Shown: positions 6,241 to 12,903 of the stretch, piece after piece | How the letters are laid out: the number at the start of each line of letters is the position of its first letter | Position numbering within the stretch: position 1 is the stretch's first letter | Assembly: GCA_009665115.1 (NCBI GenBank) | Contig: WJXE01000034.1 | Location: 1-14,898, forward strand | DNA from: Nitrosopumilales archaeon | GTDB taxonomy: Archaea > Thermoproteota > Nitrososphaeria > Nitrososphaerales > Nitrososphaeraceae | Direction of reading: 5' to 3' | DNA: 14,898 nucleotides | Notes under the pieces: generated by a model | Database searches by the model: none | Told to the model about the DNA's origin: nothing | Seen by the model: only the letters and a program-made list of their open reading frames with translations | Position numbers and translations under genes: made by a program

Positions 6241-7896
6241 TTATATATTGATCATATGATATCCTGTTGCTCCGTCTGGGAATGGCGGTCTTACTTCAGC
6301 AGTCTGGATTTTTCCTGTTTTGTCAGTTGCTCTAACGACAATTCTGTAATTCCCTTGAGCTGTGGCTGGGGTGAATCCTGCAGTCCACAGGACCCACGTA
6401 TATTTTGAGAGCGGATCTTTTATGCTTGCTGATTTCCAAGTGACACCACCATCTGTGCTCACCTCAACCTTTGCTATCCCACGATCTCCTGCAAAAGCTA
6501 TCCCTGCAACCGGCACCTTTTGACCAGGTACGATATTTATATTCTCTACGTCTAAATTTCTAAATCTATCCCTTACTGGTGCCTGTCCAGGGATAACTAT
6601 GAACGAATGAGTATCTTCCGTAGCTACATTAGTCCAACCATTCCTAGCCCAATAACCTTCATAAACATTATCAACAAGCTCTATCTCGGTTATCCACTTT
6701 GGATTCATCATTCCGTACAAACCAGGGACGATAGCTCTAACAGGATAGCCGTGTTCCGAAGTAAGAGGAGCTAAATTCATCTCGTAGGCCAATATGCTCC
6801 CGTCCAAAAGTCCTCTCTCCAAAGGTATTCCGACATCGTAACCATCGTAACATCTGACTGCTATGTATTTTGCTCCTGGCTTCACCTGTGCCTTCTGGAG
6901 CACATCCTTAAGCCGTACGCCCTTCCATAATGCTGTACTTGTCAAATCTCCTCCTATTTTGTTGCTTACGCATTGTAGCGTGGCATACTCTTTGACCGGG
7001 GGCATAGCCTTTATCTCTTCATAAGTGATTGTTAAGGGGTTGTTCACTAACCCTTTCACAGTAAGAGTCCAAGAAGTCGCATCAACCACAGGTACAATAG
7101 GATTTATGTCTATTCTATAGAATAGATATGTTGGTGTTACTTCCGAATCAAGAAGAGGTGCTAGTCTGGGATCTTCAAAACCCAAAGGTTTGGATTTTGA
7201 TTGCAATGGTAATAATGAAAGAGAAGAAGATGAAGGGGGTTGTACTTCTTGTGTTGGAAACAAACGATTCAATCCCAAATATAGAATCGGTAAAGCAACT
7301 GCTGATGCTATAGCTGCGCGAAGTAGAGCTCTTTTCTTATAATCGATCTGCGTGGTGGTCTCCGATGGTTTTTCGACAACAGGTTTTCTTGATGGTCGCC
7401 GTATCTTTTCATAGAAAGAAGATAGTGTAAACCCAAAGGCGATCTGAGGCAGAATGAGGGAAAGAACTAAGCGTATGATAGAAGTTGGCTGTGTGTGAGT
7501 ACGAGCTTCCGTTATTGTTACAAGCGAAATGGTCACAATGAGTAAAATGACGTAAGCTACTACCGACGAGAGTATTGCTTTTCCTACATATCCCTTCCGA
7601 TGTAACTTGTTCTGTAATCTGTCAACCCATATAGCAAGCAGGCCATACAATATAAAATTAGCAATAATGGCACCTGCAAACGCAGAGTATTTAGCCAGAG
7701 GACCAAAATTCGCTACTGCTTGTGATTCAAATTGTCCTGGGGTAAGCGAGAAAAGAGTCTGGGATGCAAGTTCGGGGATGAAAGGTCCTCCAGCAAATGA
7801 TCGTATAATCAGCGATATTGCAATAGCCACAGCCCCTGCAGCGAGTCCTACAACGAACGAAGTGGTGGTAGAAATGCTCCCAGTTTTTTCGATCAC
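6241..7896 (-). CDS. Membrane-anchored sulfite-oxidase-family molybdopterin oxidoreductase
   Basis: The protein has 551 residues. The N-terminal half is a membrane module with helices near 12-31, 71-90, 107-129 and 139-161, a basic cytoplasmic linker (162-189), then a fifth helix (191-209). A Ser-rich spacer leads to the Moco domain: TLQCVSNKIGG supplies the molybdenum ligand C309, followed by TALWKGVRL, VRCYDGYDVGIPLE, HGYPVRAIVPGLYG and NPKWITEIELVD, all typical of the SUOX/YedY fold. The C-terminal Ig-like dimerisation domain contains AGIAFAGDRGIAKVEVSTDG. It should catalyse a two-electron oxygen-atom-type redox reaction outside the membrane, passing electrons to the membrane; the substrate is not predictable. 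KRALLR before helix 5 resembles a Tat motif with Lys for the first Arg. Start is GTG, supported by a TATA-like box about 25 nt upstream. Confidence 0.9.
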   Translation of the reverse strand: MIEKTGSISTTTSFVVGLAAGAVAIAISLIIRSFAGGPFIPELASQTLFSLTPGQFESQAVANFGPLAKYSAFAGAIIANFILYGLLAIWVDRLQNKLHRKGYVGKAILSSVVAYVILLIVTISLVTITEARTHTQPTSIIRLVLSLILPQIAFGFTLSSFYEKIRRPSRKPVVEKPSETTTQIDYKKRALLRAAIASAVALPILYLGLNRLFPTQEVQPPSSSSLSLLPLQSKSKPLGFEDPRLAPLLDSEVTPTYLFYRIDINPIVPVVDATSWTLTVKGLVNNPLTITYEEIKAMPPVKEYATLQCVSNKIGGDLTSTALWKGVRLKDVLQKAQVKPGAKYIAVRCYDGYDVGIPLERGLLDGSILAYEMNLAPLTSEHGYPVRAIVPGLYGMMNPKWITEIELVDNVYEGYWARNGWTNVATEDTHSFIVIPGQAPVRDRFRNLDVENINIVPGQKVPVAGIAFAGDRGIAKVEVSTDGGVTWKSASIKDPLSKYTWVLWTAGFTPATAQGNYRIVVRATDKTGKIQTAEVRPPFPDGATGYHMINI

Positions 7897-7917
7897 AAAT
7901 ATAGCTTAGATCTGAAT

Positions 7918-7925
7918 GATTTAAG
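7918..7925 (-). promoter_or_regulatory. TATA-like box for the molybdopterin enzyme
   Basis: CTTAAATC on the minus strand is centred about 25 nt upstream of the GTG start (7896). No Shine-Dalgarno lies between, so the transcript would be near-leaderless. Confidence 0.35.
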
Positions 7926-8091
7926 GCTTTTTCCAGGTTATTCCATACTCAAGAAAGGTGCTACTTAAATTTTCATGTTGATTAAGACTGCTATCTTAAG
8001 AATGAGATGATTAAAGGTACTTACGCTTCTTTAGGAATATAACTTCATCGTTCACTATACCAGAATTCTTGGTTTTGTGTTTTCAGAGCCG

Positions 8092-8220
8092 ATGGTATTT
8101 TATGCAAGGACAAGTAGGAAAAAACAGTCCTATGATGAGGGAAACAGTTTACGATACATCAATGAAAACTCCGTAAAAAATTATCGGTCATTATTTTACC
8201 TATTTGGTATGACTATATGA
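8092..8220 (+). CDS. Small hypothetical frame or gene remnant
   Basis: An ATG frame of 42 residues reads MVFYARTSRKKQSYDEGNS then a Tyr/Phe-rich end (SLFYLFGMTI). The same frame is open about 19 codons further upstream (RILGFVFSEP...), so the full open stretch is 61 codons after a TAG. Composition is protein-like, but there is no Shine-Dalgarno, no clear TATA box at the right distance and no family match. It may be the end of a decayed gene. The rest of 7897-8349 shows nothing. Confidence 0.25.
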   Translation: MVFYARTSRKKQSYDEGNSLRYINENSVKNYRSLFYLFGMTI

Positions 8221-8349
8221 TGAGAAGAATTCTTTTGGCTATAACAATATCTTGTAATAGCTTCATTTGGACCTGATACTGGGGATATTTTACAAGTTAC
8301 TCTTGATGAGTCTTACAAACTGTGCCGCATTAGGTTTATTTTGAATCCG

Positions 8350-8820
8350 TCATGAGGTTGCATTCTTATACATCGTGGAAGGAGAAGTCGCATTACCTTT
8401 CATTCCCATCATCATGCTTTTCACCCCCATCATCATACTCTTAATTTCTTGTTCATGCATCTTTATCCCTTGAGCTGTCAAATTTAGCTCCATCATCGTT
8501 CCTTTCGTATTACCAGTCTTTAGATCCATTATAGCTTCCATCAAGTGCATCTTAGCGTTCTGAAGAGATGTTCCGAATGTCATATTACCTCCGGGCATAG
8601 TCATATTTTTTCTAGGCATCATATTACCTACGAATGTCATATTACCTCCGGGCATAGTCATATTTTTTCCACCAGTACTGCTAGTTTGATTACCTGGCAT
8701 CAGAGCCAAAGCTGATGCTAATGGAGAAGAAAATTTTATCGCTGTCGTTAACATACTAAGTGTCAATACGGCTGCCATGAATCCCGTACTGATTATTGCA
8801 AACTTTGGATTTTTGTGCAT
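8350..8820 (-). CDS. Secreted Met-rich, sequon-rich repeat protein
   Basis: I start it at M8 of the longest frame (ATG 8820, 156 residues) because a TATA box covers 8843-8851: transcription should begin close to 8820, downstream of the ATG at 8841. A basic start (MHKNPK) and a hydrophobic run (FMAAVLTLSMLTTA) with a later SPLASA form an export signal. The exported part, about 120 residues, holds roughly 23 Met and eight N-X-T sequons. Two exact copies of KNMTMPGGNMTF are spaced 19 residues apart. Then comes an amphipathic helical part (MHLMEAIMDLKTGN, IKMHEQEIK) and MMMG/MMMGM clusters. Met clusters in exported proteins often bind Cu(I), and ammonia oxidisers need much copper, so copper handling is a reasonable but unproven idea. 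Sequons suggest surface glycosylation. I do not recognise a named family. Confidence 0.75.
   Translation of the reverse strand: MHKNPKFAIISTGFMAAVLTLSMLTTAIKFSSPLASALALMPGNQTSSTGGKNMTMPGGNMTFVGNMMPRKNMTMPGGNMTFGTSLQNAKMHLMEAIMDLKTGNTKGTMMELNLTAQGIKMHEQEIKSMMMGVKSMMMGMKGNATSPSTMYKNATS
8574..8669. repeat. Exact 39-bp direct repeat, 57-bp period
   Basis: Positions 8574-8612 and 8631-8669 are identical. The 57-bp spacing is 19 codons, so the repeat keeps frame inside the Met-rich gene and duplicates KNMTMPGGNMTF. Identity at the DNA level, including wobble positions, points to a recent tandem duplication with room for copy-number change. Confidence 0.9.
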
Positions 8821-8842
8821 TAGTGACTTAGTTGAGAGCATA

Positions 8843-8851
8843 TTATATAAA
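8843..8851 (-). promoter_or_regulatory. TATA box that sets the Met-rich protein start
   Basis: TTTATATAA on the minus strand abuts the ATG at 8841 and is centred 27 nt upstream of the ATG at 8820. Because archaeal transcription begins about 25 nt after the box, 8820 is the likelier start, on a leaderless transcript. Confidence 0.6.
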
Positions 8852-8961
8852 GACCATATCTCGGAAAGTCAAAAAAAACAATGTTCCAAGACCTCTTTAT
8901 TTTGATCCGCGCCTCCGGGCTATTACGCCAAGAATTGCTGGTCATTATTATGAACTTTGTA

Positions 8962-9585
8962 TTACGATGTCATTTGAGTTCCTATTATTTCCACAAATCT
9001 ATTGTCTTTGCTAAAGTCAATTGATAATATTCTTGCATTCAAGTTGTTTGCTACCTCCTTGTAATCCACTCCCTTGCCATCTATCTTTATCAGATATTTT
9101 GTGTCAGCACTTGAAGCTCCTTTAGAGTCTATCAAGTTTCTAGGTAATTCAGTAGTAAAGTTCCCCCCATTTGGACCAGGATTAAGGACTAGCACCAACG
9201 TACTTCTATCCTTATCTGCCAACATTCCAACCAGTTTGCCGCCTGTGATAGTATATTTAACTGGGAACGTTTTTCCGTTGAATGTGAGAACATACAGATT
9301 ATTGAACCCTGTTCGATTGTAATTAGCACCAGAGGTAGTGGCGCTGCTACTGCTGCTGGCAGCAGGTGCGGCTCCAGGAGTTGTGTTGCGGCCAGGAGAG
9401 ATCATTATAATTGTCTTATTGCCTGCAGCTGTTACAGTTGTTTTACCTGAGCTCCCTCCAGCACCAGATATCGTAGAGTTCTGTGCATTCAGTGGCTGAA
9501 TAATCGCTGTGGACACAAGAAGAAGTAACACTAGTGGTATAGCCATCACAAGTTTTCGGAATACGTTTGCTTGGACTTTCTGCAT
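8962..9585 (-). CDS. Secreted Ser/Thr-rich thaumarchaeal surface protein
   Basis: The 207 residues begin with a clear signal peptide (MQKVQANVFRK, hydrophobic run LVMAIPLVLLLLVSTAII, cleavage near LNAQ at about 35). A low-complexity linker follows (about 36-95; Gly, Ser, Thr, Ala, including ASSSSSATTSG). A beta-rich C-terminal domain (about 98-207) has FNGKTFPVKYTITGGKLVGM, STLVLVLNP, a TELPRNLIDSKG motif and YLIKIDGKG. I recall this Y.I.GG... LPR.LID layout from exported Nitrososphaeria proteins, some with PEFG-CTERM tails, but no such tail or final membrane helix is present here, so it may be released or held by partners. Five N-X-S/T sequons are present. It has its own TATA box, and lies just upstream of the Met-rich gene on the same strand. 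Function unknown. Confidence 0.75.
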   Translation of the reverse strand: MQKVQANVFRKLVMAIPLVLLLLVSTAIIQPLNAQNSTISGAGGSSGKTTVTAAGNKTIIMISPGRNTTPGAAPAASSSSSATTSGANYNRTGFNNLYVLTFNGKTFPVKYTITGGKLVGMLADKDRSTLVLVLNPGPNGGNFTTELPRNLIDSKGASSADTKYLIKIDGKGVDYKEVANNLNARILSIDFSKDNRFVEIIGTQMTS

Positions 9586-9607
9586 GCATTTGAAAGGATT
9601 ACAAGCC

Positions 9608-9614
9608 TTTTAAA
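9608..9614 (-). promoter_or_regulatory. TATA box for the Ser/Thr-rich secreted protein
   Basis: TTTAAAA on the minus strand is centred 26 nt upstream of the ATG (9585). A second AT stretch, TTTATAA (9617-9623), lies 35 nt away and is the alternative. Confidence 0.5.
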
Positions 9615-9731
9615 GGTTATAAAGCATCTACAATTCTGAGTGAGCGTGTGGGAGAGATAGAATTAAAAGACTTTTTGCCACTTAGTGCTTACGACTACAA
9701 AAAGGTATGTGGATATCAATAACGAGAGTAA

Positions 9732-9983
9732 TTACACAACTGTTGCTATACCAAATCTACTTCCTACTTGAGTAACCCTGACCTTAACCTTCTGTCCAAC
9801 TTTTGCATTCTTGACAAACACAACAAATCCTTCCACCCTAGCAATCCCGTCACCTTGTCTACTGATTTCCGTAACGTCTACTTCATATTCCTTACCTTCT
9901 TCGACTGGTTTTGCAGCACTAGAACCTCTGTTAAAGCTTCTATTACCACCGCCACCATAACCGCTATTTCTACCGTAACTCAT
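9732..9983 (-). CDS. TRAM-domain RNA-binding protein
   Basis: The 83-residue protein is a small archaeal TRAM protein. Residues 1-26 form a Gly/Arg/Asn/Ser-rich tail (SYGRNSGYGGGGNRSFNRG) that probably adds non-specific RNA binding. Residues 29-83 are one TRAM beta-barrel: GKEYEVDVTEISRQGDGIAR, EGFVVFVKNAKVGQKV and a closing VGSRFGIATV. Stand-alone archaeal TRAM proteins act as RNA chaperones, in methanogens linked to cold response; bacterial and eukaryotic TRAM usually sits on tRNA-modifying enzymes instead. No enzyme domain is attached here. The ATG follows a TATA box at 29 nt with no ribosome binding site, so it is expressed from a leaderless message of its own. Confidence 0.92.
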   Translation of the reverse strand: MSYGRNSGYGGGGNRSFNRGSSAAKPVEEGKEYEVDVTEISRQGDGIARVEGFVVFVKNAKVGQKVKVRVTQVGSRFGIATVV

Positions 9984-10007
9984 CTGTGATGTAAGTGATT
10001 CTCGTCC

Positions 10008-10016
10008 TAATATAAA
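10008..10016 (-). promoter_or_regulatory. TATA box for the TRAM gene
   Basis: TTTATATTA on the minus strand is centred 29 nt upstream of the ATG (9983), the best-formed promoter in this run. No Shine-Dalgarno follows. Confidence 0.6.
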
Positions 10017-10043
10017 CGAGCTATATCGGTGAGGCTAAAGGTT

Positions 10044-10238
10044 TTAGCCTTGACTGCATAGGTCGACTTGAATTTGTCTTCCGTCGAACGGTACCCATAA
10101 TTCGCACATGGTGATGTTGGAGTAAGCACCAGACCATCCATCAGGACATCTTGTATTTACCCCACAGAAGACTGAAATTGGTTCTGCTGAAATACTTACA
10201 ACAGCAAGCGAAAAGAAGTGCTTGGCTTCTAATCGCAT
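10044..10238 (-). CDS. Small four-cysteine protein, probably exported
   Basis: I start at ATG 10238 (64 residues) rather than the codon at 10253, because TTAAATAC lies about 31 nt upstream of it. The N terminus (MRLEAKHFFSLAVVSISAEP) is a short, weak signal-like segment. The remainder reads FCGVNTRCPDGWSGAYSN, then ITMCELWVPFDG, then DLCSQG: four Cys, suited to two disulfides outside the cell, plus one NIT sequon and several Trp/Tyr. It resembles a small knotted or metal-binding extracellular domain, but I do not recognise a family. It lies upstream of the TRAM gene on the same strand, separated by that gene's promoter. The stop is a TAA. Even composition and a matching promoter make it more likely real than a chance frame. 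Confidence 0.5.
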   Translation of the reverse strand: MRLEAKHFFSLAVVSISAEPISVFCGVNTRCPDGWSGAYSNITMCELWVPFDGRQIQVDLCSQG

Positions 10239-10264
10239 CGATGTTCGACTCACTACTTTTTGAA

Positions 10265-10272
10265 GTATTTAA
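10265..10272 (-). promoter_or_regulatory. TATA box for the four-Cys protein
   Basis: TTAAATAC on the minus strand is centred about 31 nt upstream of ATG 10238. It agrees with the spacing seen for tatC and TRAM. Confidence 0.4.
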
Positions 10273-10483
10273 CCACATGCTGGTTCCAGGGTCAGATAAT
10301 ATCTTCACTGTAATGCATGGACAGTGGAGTGTGGCATTCAGGGTCGACTGCGATACTTCTTGCAATAGTCGATGGCGTCGGTTGCTGGTCAAAAGCCAAA
10401 AGATTAAGCCGTAACATAACAACATTCATTCTAAGATAAATAAGTGAATCAAATGATATTTCGGTATACTGACCTAGGTCCAA

Positions 10484-10532
10484 ATTCAACCATGTTGAAT
10501 ATTGCACAACAGATCACTCAGTTATGCAATAT
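10484..10532. repeat. Two adjoining inverted repeats in a long gap
   Basis: ATTCAAC-CAT-GTTGAAT (10484-10500) has 7-bp perfect arms. Overlapping its end by two bases, ATATTGCA (10499-10506) pairs with TGCAATAT (10525-10532) across an 18-base loop, an 8-bp perfect stem. They lie in the 10254-10737 gap, where I see no gene. They could be operator sites or part of a small structured RNA. Confidence 0.35.
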
Positions 10533-10737
10533 AATAAAGAACAGACATTTCGTAAACATAACCAAGCGATACATCTCAGGAAGAATTCAGTGATACCTAG
10601 ACCGGTTGCGTTCTCTTCATTTTCTGAGTTTCTACAACTATCCGGGCAGAGAAAAATATATTCCTGTGTTATATCATAGAACTTCTTTGCGAGTCCAACA
10701 GATTGGATAATTCAGATGTAAATTGAATTGTAGTCCT

Positions 10738-10845
10738 ATGATGCTAAGTCTTGGATTAATCTCTCTTTTCATTGCTATGATGTATTCAGATATTGTCTAT
10801 GCACTTTCTTTAGATAGCCAAGTTCTGTATCGCAAAATTAATTAG
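10738..10845 (+). CDS. Tiny signal-peptide-like frame or remnant
   Basis: Two consecutive ATG codons open a 35-residue frame: MMLSLGLISLFIAMMYSDIV, a cleavage-like YALS, then LDSQVLYRKIN and TAG. It has the look of a signal peptide followed by almost no mature protein, so it may be the surviving N terminus of a lost secreted protein. It overlaps the stop of the convergent small frame by three bases. No clear promoter. Confidence 0.25.
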   Translation: MMLSLGLISLFIAMMYSDIVYALSLDSQVLYRKIN

Positions 10846-10973
10846 CTAACTGTCGTAAAACCTACAATTACTAAAGTAATCTTTCTATCTAATTCTAAAT
10901 CTTGTTTTTCTTTATTTGTTATTGTTTTTGCTGCTAATATTTTTGCTACTTGCTCGTGTGAACGTCCGGCCAT
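10842..10973 (-). CDS. Small hypothetical protein (43 aa)
   Basis: An ATG frame reads MAGRSHEQVAKILAAKTITN, then KEKQDLELDRK, then a hydrophobic end ITLVIVGFTTVS before TAA. It has an amphipathic, Lys/Glu-rich helix pattern rather than random composition and starts with a proper ATG. No Shine-Dalgarno is present and the AT-rich stretches upstream are not at the usual distance. It lies downstream of the peptidase pieces on the same strand, 72 bases past their stop. Family unknown. Confidence 0.35.
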   Translation of the reverse strand: MAGRSHEQVAKILAAKTITNKEKQDLELDRKITLVIVGFTTVS

Positions 10974-11044
10974 AAAATGATATCTAAAGGCGTGGTAATA
11001 GTACTTTCTAACAGACAATATTATGTCGTGATGTTATTTTGTAC

Positions 11045-11941
11045 TTACACTGGCTCCGTGATCTCTTTCATATAAGTTGTGATATCAAGTTTTGAGAATA
11101 TTGATAAATCTATGTTTGCGCCCGGCTTCATTATTTCGCTAAGATTTTTGCCTGACTCTCTTTCTGTCCACCATTTATCTCCTAATTTATTTTTCATATA
11201 AATATCTAATTCAGCTGCCCTTACTGCTGCTAGTAAGTAGCTGGGCACATACATTATTGCTTCCGGAAGAATGTGATGCAATAACCAATATTCACCTGGT
11301 ATCTCTAATCCAACATACTCTTTGATCAGCGCAGAATATACATTGCTTGCCTCATCTACTGATAAGTTTTTGTTCCAGTAATCTAATTTCATTAATGAAT
11401 TTGCCGTGTAAAATGTAACAAAAAATAATTCCATAAACTTATTTCTCGATGCTATTTCGCTTACGATATCATCAATATTTCCTTTATTTGAAGGAAGCAA
11501 TGATCGTATGTAGTTGGGATTTTTTGTCAATCTTTCAAGAAAGATAGAAAATATCTCCGCTATGCCCATTGGAATTCTGTATTTATTCCAATATTCGTTG
11601 TTTGCGTCTATCGAACTTGCGTGCATGGCATGGCCAAATTCATGAAAACATCCTTGAAGATCAAAATAGGGGCTTTCCTCCTTATAGAGGATACGAATAT
11701 CGTTTGGTATCTGTACAAAGAAGCAGATTGGTGATGGATATTTATTTTTCCTGCTTTCAGTGTCAAATACGATTTTACTTAGATCGAATTGCATGAAAGC
11801 TAGTAGCTTTCTCACTTCAATAAGAGGATCTATTGACGAAAAATTGGTATCTAGGCTAGAATACACTTTGTTTCTGAAGAAATAAAAGTCGTCATAATAC
11901 TCTGGTTCTCTGCCAAGCATTTTTTTACTAATATCTGTCAA
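11045..11941 (-). pseudogene. M3-type metallopeptidase, catalytic C-terminal piece
   Basis: This 298-codon frame holds the zinc site of an M3 (thimet/oligoendopeptidase F type) peptidase: HEFGHAMH with H100, E101 and H104, and the third ligand E129 in GIAEIFS, 24 residues on. HHILPEAIMYVPSYLLA matches the downstream substrate-side helix of the clan. The first listed codon is a TTG (11941) that overlaps the stop of the N-terminal piece. The same frame continues upstream as IYIFRDA before a stop, and FRDALTDISKKMLGREPEYY reads like the interior of a protein rather than an N terminus. I therefore see one gene split by a frameshift. The two parts total 434 residues, below the usual ~550-600, so some sequence between them is probably deleted. 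The zinc site itself is intact, so a shorter active product is not excluded. Confidence 0.7.
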
Positions 11942-12348
11942 TGCATCTCTGAAGATATATATTTAGTTTTTGCAATAAATTCATCAAACACTTCTTTCCT
12001 ATTTAATTGATTTTTTTCAAGACTATTGAATTGCCGCCAAGTACTCCAGTTGACAAAAGAATCTTTGAATTTGTGCTTTGTGGAGACGATTTTCGTATTT
12101 CTTGTATTATGTAATTCTAGTTCAAGCTTCTTGTTTTTAGAATAAGCTGTATCTTCTATTGCGCCAAGAAGTAGAGCTCTTGGATCAGAAAAAAAGTCAA
12201 TGAAGATCTTTGAATTATATAGTTTGATTTCTGCTAGCTGTTCTATTAATTTTTCACTGTAATCAAAGCCAGCATACTGCTTATATTGCTCATCTGTCTC
12301 TCCAATATAGATACGCTCATCTAACTCACACCATTGTTTAAGGTTCAA
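11938..12348 (-). pseudogene. M3-type metallopeptidase, N-terminal helical piece
   Basis: This 136-codon frame directly precedes the catalytic piece and overlaps it by four bases (TTGA). It is the helical N-terminal region of an M3-like peptidase: DERIYIGETDEQYKQYAGFD, FFSDPRALLLGAIEDTAY, then NRKEVFDEFIAKTKYI, the last resembling the RKEVFDE..A.T segment of oligoendopeptidase F relatives. Sense ends at SSEMH and TGA, while the next expected residues continue in another frame. The first codon in use would be TTG 12348 and no ATG is near, so the 5' end may be damaged too. If expressed, this piece alone would lack the zinc site. Confidence 0.6.
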
Positions 12349-12377
12349 TCTTAATCATGAGATGTATCTTGATTATT

Positions 12378-12494
12378 TTAAGATTCATTTAAGGTTCCTT
12401 TGGTCATATTAGAATTAAATTTCTCATAAGAGGTAGAATCCATTTCCGCTATATTAAAGAATTCAGAATAATACCGAAGTTTTTTGGTGTCCAT
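12378..12494 (-). CDS. Small hypothetical frame (38 aa)
   Basis: An ATG frame, MDTKKLRYYSEFFNIAEMDS then SYEKFNSNMTKGTLNES and TAA, lies just upstream of the split peptidase on the same strand. It may be a small gene or a broken-off N terminus of that peptidase. The composition is protein-like, but no domain is recognised and no ribosome binding site is present. An 8-bp hairpin ends 10 bases before the ATG. Confidence 0.3.
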   Translation of the reverse strand: MDTKKLRYYSEFFNIAEMDSTSYEKFNSNMTKGTLNES

Positions 12495-12503
12495 GTTAGG
12501 ATA

Positions 12504-12529
12504 TGATACTCCTGTCTATCAGAGTATCA
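12504..12529. terminator. Perfect 8-bp hairpin after the two-gene unit
   Basis: TGATACTC (12504-12511) pairs with GAGTATCA (12522-12529) across a 10-base loop. On the minus strand it lies about 60 nt past the hypothetical gene's stop (12592) and 10 nt before the next small frame. It has no T-run, so it may be a transcript-end hairpin or an operator rather than a true terminator. Confidence 0.35.
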
Positions 12530-12591
12530 GGATAATTCTAGCCTGAACAACCTAGCGGGAATTTCCCCAAGTCTCTTTTGTTCACCTTTCG

Positions 12592-12894
12592 TCAACCTTT
12601 TGGCAGACTTATTTCACTGACAGATGTTAGGCTACTACTACTCCCTTTACTTTCTTTAATTTCTTTAGACAGCTTTACAAGTTGTTTGTAGTGGTGGAAT
12701 ATTATGGACATCAAAATCGGCTGTATCCTTACAGGTTTGGTAGTATAAGACGACGCGGAATTATACATATGAGCTACCGAAAACATTTGATCAAATATTT
12801 TTCTATCAGATTTGTCTAATGAGTTCCGAAATGATTTCCATTCCTTTTCTTCTACTACAGTAGCTATTCGAAAAGATGGAATCGTCCTACCCAA
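12592..12894 (-). CDS. Conserved-looking small hypothetical protein (MGRTIPSFR start)
   Basis: A 100-residue protein, TTG start at 12894, opening MGRTIPSFRIATVVEEKEWK and continuing FRNSLDKSDRKIFDQMF and then PILMSIIFHHYKQLVKL before a Ser-rich tail. The basic MGRT-PSFR start with a charged helix, and the later hydrophobic helix, resemble a small family I recall from Nitrososphaeria genomes that is present in several copies and has no known function. No membrane span, no Cys. It follows the CxxC protein by nine bases on the same strand, so the two are probably co-transcribed. I cannot assign a role; a DNA- or protein-binding helical adaptor would fit, but that is a guess. Confidence 0.65.
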   Translation of the reverse strand: MGRTIPSFRIATVVEEKEWKSFRNSLDKSDRKIFDQMFSVAHMYNSASSYTTKPVRIQPILMSIIFHHYKQLVKLSKEIKESKGSSSSLTSVSEISLPKG

Positions 12895-12903
12895 ATAGCG
12901 AAA

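Noticed and set aside
7128..7909. Plus-strand frames inside the molybdopterin gene
   Set aside because: Antisense shadows with no recognisable motifs.
8832..9322. Plus-strand frames overlapping the promoter of the Met-rich gene and the Ser/Thr-rich secreted protein gene
   Set aside because: They run antisense to a signal-peptide gene or across its promoter and show no protein features.
10141..10507. Several overlapping frames on both strands in the gap upstream of the four-Cys gene
   Set aside because: Frames of 71-94 codons with no motif or fitting start; they disagree with each other, and composition is not protein-like.
11569..11796. Plus-strand frame inside the peptidase
   Set aside because: Antisense shadow of the HEFGH region.
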